DNA of 64,000 bases from positions 62,001 through 126,000 of the forward strand of contig NZ_SJOU01000007.1 of assembly GCF_012027725.1 (NCBI RefSeq), given 5' to 3'. Made by a program: the position numbers and the translations under genes. Positions 50,490-57,377 of the stretch are shown one piece after another. Source of the DNA: Olsenella sp. SW781 (GTDB lineage: Bacteria; Actinomycetota; Coriobacteriia; Coriobacteriales; Atopobiaceae). Numbering within the stretch: position 1 is the first letter of the stretch; each line of letters opens with the position of its first letter. The notes under the pieces were generated by a model. That model did not search any database, was not told the DNA's origin, and saw nothing but the letters and a program-made list of their open reading frames with translations.

Positions 50490-52469
50490 ATGGCACTCGA
50501 CTATCGGCAGGCGGCTCAGGAGATTCTGGACGCCATCGGCGGTCCGGGCAACGTGGTCTCGGCGGCGCACTGCGCCACGCGCCTGAGGCTCGTGCTCGCG
50601 GACGACGCCAAGGTGGACCAGGCGGCCGTTGACAACGCGACTGGCGCCAAGGGCAACTTCAAGGCGTCCGGGCAGATGCAGGTCATCTACGGCACGGGCA
50701 CGGTGAACAAGGTCTACGACGAGTTCATCGCCCTCGGCCACATCACGGCCGCCACCAAGGCGGAGGTGAAGGAGGCCGCCGCCCAGCAGCAGACCAACCC
50801 CTTCATGCGCGCGATCAAGCTGCTGGGGGACGTCTTCGTGCCCATCATCCCGGCGATCGTGGCCTCCGGCCTGCTCCTGGGCATCATGAGCGCGCTCTCC
50901 TTCATGGATTCCAACGGCTTCATCGCGCTCGACACCAACAACGCCTGGTACCAGATCCTGAACCTCGTCTCCAACACGGCGTTCACGTTCCTGCAGATCC
51001 TCATCGGCTTCTCCGCGGCCAAGGCCTTCGGCGCCAACCCCTACCTCGGAGCGGTCGTGGGCATGCTGCTCATCAACCCGGGCCTGCAGAACGCCAACAC
51101 CGTGGCAACCGAGGGCGTGCTCCAGACCTACCCCGTCATCCCCGGCCTCTACTCCATCGAGTGGACCGGCTACCAGGGCCACGTCATCCCCATCGTCATC
51201 GCCTGCGGCATTCTCGCGTTCATCGAGAGGCGCCTGCACAGGGTGGTCCCCGAGGCCTTCGACCTCTTCGTGACGCCGCTCGTCTCCGTAGCCGTCACGG
51301 CCTACGTCACCATGCTCGCCGTCGGGCCCGTCTTCGTCTGGGCGGAAAACGCCATCCTCGGCGGCATCCAGTTCCTGCTCACGCTGCCGCTCGGCCTGGG
51401 CTCGCTCATCATGGGCGCCCTCTACGCCCCCACCGTGGTCACCGGCATCCACCAGATGTACACCACGATCGACCTCGGCCAGATAGCCACGTACGGCGTG
51501 ACCTACTGGCTGCCGCTCGCCAGCGCCGCCAACATCGGCCAGGCCGGCGCGGCGCTCGCCGTGGCGCTCAAGACCAAGGACGTCAAGGTCCGCTCGCTCG
51601 CCCTCCCCTCCTCGCTCTCCGCGTTCATGGGCATCACCGAGCCCGCCATCTTCGGCGTGAACCTCCGCTTCTTCAAGCCCTTCGTGGCCGGCTGCATCGG
51701 CGGTGGCCTGGGCGCCATGTTCGCCTCCATCGTGGGGCTCGCCGCGGCGGGCACCGGCGTCACCGGCATCTTTGGCATCCTGCTCTGCCTCAGCCAGCCC
51801 GTGCAGTACGTGATCATGTTCGCCATCTCCGGAGTCGTGGCCTTCGCCATCTCCTACGCGCTCTACAAGGACCCCGAGGCCGCGACCCCCGCCGAGAAGC
51901 CCGTCGTCCAGGCCTCCGTCTCCGCGCCCGCCACTGACGCCGCCAACGCCGCGGCCCTCTCCGCCGCCGCTGCCGACGCCGCCGTCGCAACCGTAACCGA
52001 CGCCGCACCCGCCGCGCAGGCCGAGGTCCTTCTCGCTCCGATGGCGGGCACCGCCATCAAGATGACCGAGGTCCCCGACCCCGTCTTCGCGAGCGAGGCC
52101 ATGGGCCCCGGAGCCGCCGTCCGCCCCACCGAGGGCAGGCTCTGCGCGCCCGCCGCGGGCACCGTCACCGTGCTCGCCGAGACCGGCCACGCCCTCGGCA
52201 TGACCACCGACGCGGGCGCCGAGGTCCTCATGCACATCGGCATCGACACCGTGACCCTCGAGGGCAGGCCCTTCACCGCGCACGTCAAGGTGGGCGACCA
52301 CGTTAAGGCCGGCCAGCTCCTCATGGACGTCGACCTCGACGCCATCCGCGCCGCGGGACTCGACCCGGTGACCCCGGTCATCGTGACCAATGCCGAGGCC
52401 TACGCTAGGGTCACACCGCATGCTGGCACGACCGTGCGCACCGGCGAGAGCCTCGTCGAGCTCTCCTGA
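50490..52469 (+). CDS. scrA: Sucrose-specific PTS permease EIIBCA
   Basis: 659 aa. EIIB domain with phosphocysteine C28 in SAAHCATRLRLVL; EIIC membrane domain of about 10 helices (~105-455) with TEPAIFGVNLRFFKP; an Ala/Pro linker; EIIA(Glc) domain with active His582 in LMHIGIDTV. Imports sucrose as sucrose 6-phosphate. RBS AGAAAGG. Sucrose specificity is inferred from the sucrose-6-phosphate hydrolase 67 bp downstream and fructokinase beyond. Controlled by O3/O4. Confidence 0.9.
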   Translation: MALDYRQAAQEILDAIGGPGNVVSAAHCATRLRLVLADDAKVDQAAVDNATGAKGNFKASGQMQVIYGTGTVNKVYDEFIALGHITAATKAEVKEAAAQQQTNPFMRAIKLLGDVFVPIIPAIVASGLLLGIMSALSFMDSNGFIALDTNNAWYQILNLVSNTAFTFLQILIGFSAAKAFGANPYLGAVVGMLLINPGLQNANTVATEGVLQTYPVIPGLYSIEWTGYQGHVIPIVIACGILAFIERRLHRVVPEAFDLFVTPLVSVAVTAYVTMLAVGPVFVWAENAILGGIQFLLTLPLGLGSLIMGALYAPTVVTGIHQMYTTIDLGQIATYGVTYWLPLASAANIGQAGAALAVALKTKDVKVRSLALPSSLSAFMGITEPAIFGVNLRFFKPFVAGCIGGGLGAMFASIVGLAAAGTGVTGIFGILLCLSQPVQYVIMFAISGVVAFAISYALYKDPEAATPAEKPVVQASVSAPATDAANAAALSAAAADAAVATVTDAAPAAQAEVLLAPMAGTAIKMTEVPDPVFASEAMGPGAAVRPTEGRLCAPAAGTVTVLAETGHALGMTTDAGAEVLMHIGIDTVTLEGRPFTAHVKVGDHVKAGQLLMDVDLDAIRAAGLDPVTPVIVTNAEAYARVTPHAGTTVRTGESLVELS

Positions 52470-52536
52470 CCGTCCCTCCTCGCACAGGGGCGGCCCGCGC
52501 CGGACGGGCCGCCCCGCCTCACACTCGGGAGCCATC

Positions 52537-53943
52537 ATGTCACACGATCCCTGGAGAATGGGCTTTCACCTCATGCCGCCCGTCGGCTGGCTCAACGACC
52601 CCAACGGCCTCTGCCAGCTGGGCGGCACCTATCACGTGTTCCACCAGTACAGCCCCGACTGGCCCGCGCCCGACGCGCCGCGCGGGTGGGGCCACTTCTG
52701 GAGCCGCGACCTCGTCCACTGGAGGTCCGGCGGGCGCGCGTTTGCCATCGCGCCGGACACCCCCGACGAGGCATCGGGCGCCTACTCGGGCTGTGCCGTG
52801 CCCTTCGAGGGTGGCGTGCGCCTCTACTACACCGGCAACGTCAAGGAGCCGGGAGACTTCGACTACGTGCGCGCGGGACGGCGCGCGGCCCAAATCCTCG
52901 TCGAGGCCGCACCAGACCCCGCCGCGTCCGGAGGCCTTGCGCTCGGCGAGAAGGACGTGCTGCTGAGAAACGCCGACTACCCCGCGTTCTGCTCGTGCCA
53001 CGTGCGCGACCCCAAGGTCTGGCGCGAGGGGGGCGCGTGGTGGATGCTCCTCGGCGCGCGCGACCTCGACGACCGGGGGCTCGCGCTCGTGCTGCGCTCG
53101 AATGACGGCCGGGCGTGGGAGAGCGCCGGGGCCGTCCGCCCGACGTCCCCCTTCGGCTACATGTGGGAGTGCCCGGACCGCATCGAGCTCGGCGGGCGCG
53201 AGTGGCTCTCGTTCTGCCCGCAGGGCATGGCCGAGCGCCCCTGGGCCGACGGCGTGGACGACCAGTCCGGCTACGTCCCGCTCCCCGCAGGCGAGCGCCT
53301 GGCGGCGGACGCCGAGGTCGACCCCCGGGCGTTCCGGCGCTGGGACCACGGCTTTGACTTCTACGCGCCGCAGAGCTTCGTGGACGAGTCCGGCCGCGCC
53401 ATCCTGATCGGCTGGATGGGCATGCCCGACGCCGACTTCGCGGGGGCGCCCGACGGCATGACGTGGTGCCACTGCCTCACGGTACCGCGCGAGGTTACGG
53501 CCGGCGCGGACGGGGCGCTGCTCCAGCGGCCGGTGCGCGAGCTCGAGGCGCTGCGCGGCACGCGGCACGAGCTGGCCGGCGGCGGGTCGCTCACGCTGGG
53601 GGAGCATCGCGCCGACGTCCTTCTCGCCCGCCCCGAGGGGCCGCTCGAGCTCTGGCTGGACGACGCGCTCGCGATTACCTGGGACGGCGCGGAGCTTGCG
53701 CTGCGCTTTGCGGACGACGCCGTCGGGTGCGGGCGGACCGGGAGGGCCGTGGCGTGCGACGACCTTCGCGACCTACGCGTTCTTGTCGACAGCTCAGCCG
53801 TCGAGGTCTTTGCCAACGACGGCGAGCTCGCCTTTGCCACCCGCTGGTTCCCCCGCTCCCCCACCCTCACGCTCGTGCAAAAGGGACAGGCACTTTTGCA
53901 CGCCTGGGAGATGGGCGACGGCGTGGCGGGCACGTACGAGTAG
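52537..53943 (+). CDS. scrB: Sucrose-6-phosphate hydrolase (GH32)
   Basis: 468 aa. GH32 five-bladed propeller plus C-terminal beta sandwich. Nucleophile D21 in WLNDPNG, transition-state D158 in HVRDPK, acid/base E211 in MWECPD. Splits sucrose 6-phosphate into glucose 6-phosphate and fructose. No signal peptide, fitting use after PTS import. Same transcript as scrA; ATG at 52537 behind a weak GGGAG site. Confidence 0.92.
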   Translation: MSHDPWRMGFHLMPPVGWLNDPNGLCQLGGTYHVFHQYSPDWPAPDAPRGWGHFWSRDLVHWRSGGRAFAIAPDTPDEASGAYSGCAVPFEGGVRLYYTGNVKEPGDFDYVRAGRRAAQILVEAAPDPAASGGLALGEKDVLLRNADYPAFCSCHVRDPKVWREGGAWWMLLGARDLDDRGLALVLRSNDGRAWESAGAVRPTSPFGYMWECPDRIELGGREWLSFCPQGMAERPWADGVDDQSGYVPLPAGERLAADAEVDPRAFRRWDHGFDFYAPQSFVDESGRAILIGWMGMPDADFAGAPDGMTWCHCLTVPREVTAGADGALLQRPVRELEALRGTRHELAGGGSLTLGEHRADVLLARPEGPLELWLDDALAITWDGAELALRFADDAVGCGRTGRAVACDDLRDLRVLVDSSAVEVFANDGELAFATRWFPRSPTLTLVQKGQALLHAWEMGDGVAGTYE

Positions 53944-53992
53944 CCGCACGGACCGCTTGCCGAGAAGAGCGGCGCGCTCGGCCGCATCACGG

Positions 53993-53998
53993 CATAAT
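53993..53998 (+). promoter_or_regulatory. -10 of the fructokinase promoter
   Basis: CATAAT; start would fall inside operator O5, so scrK can be transcribed apart from scrAB. No strong -35. Confidence 0.45.
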
Positions 53999-54004
53999 GG
54001 GTGT

Positions 54005-54016
54005 GGAATCGATTCC
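54005..54016. promoter_or_regulatory. ScrR-type operator O5 (fructokinase)
   Basis: GGAATCGATTCC, a perfect palindrome with central CG extended to GTGTGGAATCGATTCCGCAC at 54001-54020. At the expected start site of scrK. Confidence 0.7.
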
Positions 54017-54040
54017 GCACACAAGCGAAAGGACACCGCG

Positions 54041-54994
54041 ATGTTCTCCGTCTCCGCACTGGGCGAGCTCCTCATCGACTTCACCGACGCCGGCACCTCT
54101 GCTGGAGGCCAGCGGCTCTTCGAGCGCAACGCCGGCGGCGCGCCGGCCAACGTCCTCGTGGCGCTGGAGAAGCTCGGCCACAAGACCGCCTTCCTGGGCA
54201 AGGTGGGCTGCGACATGCACGGCGAGTTCCTGCGCGCCACCCTCGAGGAGCAGGGCATCGACACCACGGGGCTGATCAGCGACCCGGACGCGTTCACGAC
54301 GCTGGCCTTCGTTGCCCTCTCGCCTGACGGCGAGCGCGAGTTCTCCTTCGCGCGCAAGCCCGGAGCGGACACGCGCATCACGGAGGATGAGCTCGCGCGC
54401 GACGTGATCGCCGCGTCCAGGGTCTTCCACGTGGGCTCGCTCTCGCTCACCGACGAGCCCGCCCGCTCGGCCACGCTCGCCGCGCTCTCCTGCGCGCGCG
54501 AGGCCGGCTGCACCCTCTCCTACGACCCCAACTACCGCGCGAACCTCTGGCCGTCCATCGAGGCCGCCGTGGAGCAGATGCGCGCCGTGGTGCCGCAGAT
54601 GGACCTCATGAAGCTCTCCGACGAGGAGTGCGCGCTCCTCACGGGCGAGAAGGACCCGGAGGCCGCTGCGGCGGCGCTCCTGGCGCAGGGCCCCAAGGTC
54701 GTGGCCGTAACGCTCGGCGCGGGCGGCGCGTACGTCCGCTGCGCCGACGGGGACGCCACGGTGCCGGGCTTCCCCGCTGACGCCGTGGACGCCACGGGCG
54801 CGGGCGACTCCTTCTGGGGCGGCTTCCTCGCAGGCTTCTGCGAGAGCGGCAAGGCGCCGGCGGAGGTGACCGTCGAGGACGCCGCCGGCTTCGCACGCCT
54901 GGGCAACGCCGTCGCGTCCCTCTGCGTCCGCAAGCGCGGCGCCATCCCCGCGATGCCGGAGCGCGCCGACGTGGAGGCCCTCCTCGCCGAGTAG
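54041..54994 (+). CDS. scrK: Fructokinase (PfkB/ribokinase family)
   Basis: 317 aa. Phosphorylates the fructose released by ScrB or by amylosucrase. PfkB motif 1 in GGAPANVLVALEKLGHKTAF, and motif 2 DATGAGDSFWGGF with catalytic base D256. ATG behind GAAAGGACACC. Its own operator O5 suggests control by the same LacI regulator. Confidence 0.9.
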   Translation: MFSVSALGELLIDFTDAGTSAGGQRLFERNAGGAPANVLVALEKLGHKTAFLGKVGCDMHGEFLRATLEEQGIDTTGLISDPDAFTTLAFVALSPDGEREFSFARKPGADTRITEDELARDVIAASRVFHVGSLSLTDEPARSATLAALSCAREAGCTLSYDPNYRANLWPSIEAAVEQMRAVVPQMDLMKLSDEECALLTGEKDPEAAAAALLAQGPKVVAVTLGAGGAYVRCADGDATVPGFPADAVDATGAGDSFWGGFLAGFCESGKAPAEVTVEDAAGFARLGNAVASLCVRKRGAIPAMPERADVEALLAE

Positions 54995-54998
54995 CCTG

Positions 54999-55097
54999 AC
55001 GCGGCCGACTTGCGGCGCGCCCGATTTGTGGCGCGGCCGACTCGGTGACGCGGCCGGCTCAGTGACGCGCCCAATCAGTGGCGCGCCCGACTCAGTG
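54999..55097 (+). repeat. Six 16-17-bp tandem repeats after scrK
   Basis: Consensus ACGCGSCCGACTCAGTG, units starting near 54999, 55016, 55032, 55048, 55065 and 55081. Units differ by 2-5 bases. They abut the long hairpin at 55094-55155 and fill the convergent gap. Confidence 0.75.
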
Positions 55098-55155
55098 ACG
55101 GGTTCTGGACGAATGCGGCCTCTGGACCGGGGCCATCCGTTCAGGACCCGTCACT
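55094..55155. terminator. 25-27-bp imperfect hairpin between convergent genes
   Basis: Left arm 55094-55120, right arm 55131-55155, sharing AGTGACGGGT at the outside and ATGxxGGCC near the loop, with three substitutions of which two keep G-U pairing. Placed to end both scrK and the VTT-protein transcripts. Confidence 0.65.
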
Positions 55156-55213
55156 CTGCCAAAAGCAGATTGAAGCCAGAAGATTGAAGCCAGACCCCGT
55201 CGCCCCCGTCAGG

Positions 55214-55924
55214 TCACGGGCGGGCGAGGGCCTCGAAGCGGCGATAGAGCAGCCCTCCCGCCGCGGCGAGCGCCACCGCCACGACGACGGCCATGGCGGC
55301 GATCCCGTAGTCTCCGCTCCCGAAGGCCGAGGCGGCGACCGTGGACGTCACGATGGAGGGGATGCGGCCGAGCGTGGTGATGGCCAGCACCGCCCCGAAG
55401 CGCATGTCCGTGAGCCCGGCAAAGTACGTGAGGAAGTCCTTGGGCGTCCCCGGAATGAGAAAGACGACGAGCATCACGAGCTCGAGCCGCCGGGCGTCGT
55501 GCAGCCACGAGAAGCGGTCGAGATGTGAGCGGTCAAAGAAGACGCCCACGAGCGACCAGCCCCAGCGACGCACCGCCCAGAAGATGGCGCTCGACGCCAC
55601 GGCGCTCGCGGCCATGCACACGAGCGTGCCCTCGAGGAAGCCGAAGGCGTACCCGCTCGCCAGCTCGACGGGCTCCCCGGGGAGAAAGGCGAGCGCGATC
55701 TGCAGCGCGTTGACGCCGCCGATGACGAGCCGCGAGAGGATCGCGTGCTCAGCGACGAAGGACCGCACCGCAACGGGGTCGCTCGCCCAGGCGTAGGCCT
55801 CGGGCGCCCAGCGCAGGCAGATGGCCGCGAGCGCGACCCCCACCGCCACAAGCGCGCAGATGACGAGCGCCCTTCTTGCCCTCAGGTCGCGATCCGCGAC
55901 GTCATGCCGGTTCTTCTCGCCCAT
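55214..55924 (-). CDS. TVP38/TMEM64 (VTT domain) membrane protein
   Basis: 236 aa, six hydrophobic segments. LAFLPGEPVELASGYAFGFL, LVCMAASAVASSAIFWAVRR and VFLIPGTPKDFLTYFAGLT are the VTT/DedA-type signature with two re-entrant Pro-rich loops. Homologues scramble or flip lipids; the bacterial role is unsettled. ATG at 55922-55924 preferred (GGGAGGGGG upstream); a GTG 6 nt earlier is possible. The first codons overlap a GTTCTTCTCGC word. Confidence 0.85.
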   Translation of the reverse strand: MGEKNRHDVADRDLRARRALVICALVAVGVALAAICLRWAPEAYAWASDPVAVRSFVAEHAILSRLVIGGVNALQIALAFLPGEPVELASGYAFGFLEGTLVCMAASAVASSAIFWAVRRWGWSLVGVFFDRSHLDRFSWLHDARRLELVMLVVFLIPGTPKDFLTYFAGLTDMRFGAVLAITTLGRIPSIVTSTVAASAFGSGDYGIAAMAVVVAVALAAAGGLLYRRFEALARP

Positions 55925-56058
55925 GCGCACCCCCTCCCATCCATCTTGCCATCCGGGGCACTACCGGGCGGCCCTCCGCGGGAACCCTTGCCGGATGCTT
56001 GCACCGCCCTTACACAGCCAGCCGGGAGCAGGCACGCTCCGAGGCCGGCGAGACGGGC

Positions 56059-56166
56059 CTAGAGCGTCGCCGCGTGAACGAGCATCGCGAGCGCGAGGCT
56101 GCCCAGAAGCGTCGAGGTTGCCAGGCAGCCGAGAAGAACGGCCTTCTCGGACATTCTCTTGATCAT
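56059..56166 (-). CDS. 35-aa single-pass membrane peptide
   Basis: Short ORF with a strong RBS (GAGGAAGGGAGGCACC) before ATG 56164-56166. Begins MIKRMSEKAVLLGCLATSTL and continues hydrophobic (LGSLALAMLVHAATL) to the stop. Basic start and single helix suggest an inserted membrane peptide. A possible promoter (TTGGTT, 17 bp, AAGAAT near 56255-56283) gives a leader of about 80 nt with a large hairpin at 56191-56245. No homologue recognised. Confidence 0.5.
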   Translation of the reverse strand: MIKRMSEKAVLLGCLATSTLLGSLALAMLVHAATL

Positions 56167-56190
56167 GGTGCCTCCCTTCCTCGTTGCCGT

Positions 56191-56245
56191 CCCTCCCCCA
56201 GGGACCGGGCACGCCGAGTCGCCTGCGTGCCCGCTCCTGGGAGGG
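56191..56245 (-). promoter_or_regulatory. Large leader hairpin before the 35-aa ORF
   Basis: 56191-56214 pairs with 56225-56245 (outer CCCTCCCAGG type, inner GGGCACGC/GCGTGCCC). Could be an attenuator, a riboregulator or a plain terminator. Nothing matches a known riboswitch. Confidence 0.45.
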
Positions 56246-56360
56246 TGACTCCATTCTTGCAGCTCAGAAGGATGGAACCAATCGATTGGACTTACTGCCG
56301 GGTGACGCTTTGGTAAGATTCCCGCCTCCCCCGCGCCGCGTCCCGCCGCGCGGGGAGGGC

Positions 56361-57134
56361 CTAGCGCCGCAGCTCGGAGAGGGCCACGCGGACGGCCTCG
56401 TCCTCGTCGTCGGTCACGACCACGAGCTCGGGGTCGAGCGGCGAGATGTTGCCCGACTCACGGACGGTCCCCTCGAGCCAGTCCATGAGGCCGCCCCAGT
56501 ACTCGGAGCCGAAGAGCACCACGGGGACGCGCGCTACCTTGTGCGTCTGGACGAGCGTGAGCAGCTCAAAGGCCTCGTCGAGCGTGCCGAAGCCGCCCGG
56601 GAAGATGATCGCGCCGCTCGAGTACTTGACGAACATCGTCTTGCGCACAAAGAAGTAGCGGAAGGTCATGCCCAGGTTGACCCACTTGTTGATGCCCTGC
56701 TCGTGCGGCAGCTCGATGCCCAGCCCCACCGACTTTCCGCCGGCCTTGGCCGCCCCGCTGTTGGCGGCCTCCATGATGCCCGGGCCTCCGCCGGTGATCA
56801 CGGCCACGCCCGCCTCGGCGAGCTTTCTGCCCACGTGGCGCGCGGCACGATACATCGGGTCGGTGCGCGGCGTGCGCGCCGAGCCAAAGACGGTAACGGC
56901 GGGCCCCAGCTCCGCGAGCGCGCCGAAGCCGTCGACGAACTCGGCCTGGATGCGCAGGACGCGCCACGGGTCCATGTGCAGCCAGTCCGTGGAGGCCTCG
57001 GGCGCGAGGAGGTTGCCCGTGGTGGTGTCGGCCGGGATCATGGGCCCGCGCATGATCACGGGACCGCGGTGGTAGGTCTGCCCGAGGGGCTCCTCGGGGG
57101 TGGGGCGCTGGTCGAGGTTCTTCTCGTCTGCCAT
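56361..57134 (-). CDS. LOG family protein (cytokinin riboside 5'-monophosphate phosphoribohydrolase-like)
   Basis: 257 aa Rossmann-like fold. Motifs TVFGSARTPRTDPMY, ITGGGPGIMEAANSGA and the catalytic PGGFGTLDEAFELLT (P-G-G-x-G-T-x-x-E) define the LOG/TIGR00730 family, which releases base from nucleoside monophosphates. The N-terminal ~60 residues are an extra segment (RPTPEEPLGQTYHRGPVIMR). Physiological substrate unknown. Confidence 0.85.
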   Translation of the reverse strand: MADEKNLDQRPTPEEPLGQTYHRGPVIMRGPMIPADTTTGNLLAPEASTDWLHMDPWRVLRIQAEFVDGFGALAELGPAVTVFGSARTPRTDPMYRAARHVGRKLAEAGVAVITGGGPGIMEAANSGAAKAGGKSVGLGIELPHEQGINKWVNLGMTFRYFFVRKTMFVKYSSGAIIFPGGFGTLDEAFELLTLVQTHKVARVPVVLFGSEYWGGLMDWLEGTVRESGNISPLDPELVVVTDDEDEAVRVALSELRR

Positions 57135-57247
57135 GATGCCTCCTTCTCCTGACGGGGCCCTACGGTACGTCCGCCCCGTCAGCGGCGGGTAAGCCGCGCG
57201 ACATGTCGCGATACGCTTTGTGTACCCGTTTTTGCCGCCGGCGCTGG

Positions 57248-57373
57248 CGTGCCACCGGCGTCAGGCTTATTTGGCGCATGCCGCTGGCGTCGGGTTTATT
57301 TGGCACGCGCATCCGTGCCAAATAAACCCGACGCCAGCGGCATGCGCCAAATAAGCCTGACGCCGGTGGCACG
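57248..57373. repeat. 60-bp perfect palindrome made of two nested TGGCGTCAGG elements
   Basis: Arms 57248-57307 and 57314-57373 are complementary at all 60 positions, with a 6-nt loop. Each arm holds two related units in tandem: an outer one (ACCGGCGTCAGGCTTATTTG) and an inner one (GCTGGCGTCGGGTTTATTTG). The inner element therefore occupies the loop of the outer. It ends 5 bp from the feoAB stop. Confidence 0.95.
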
Positions 57374-57377
57374 GCGG

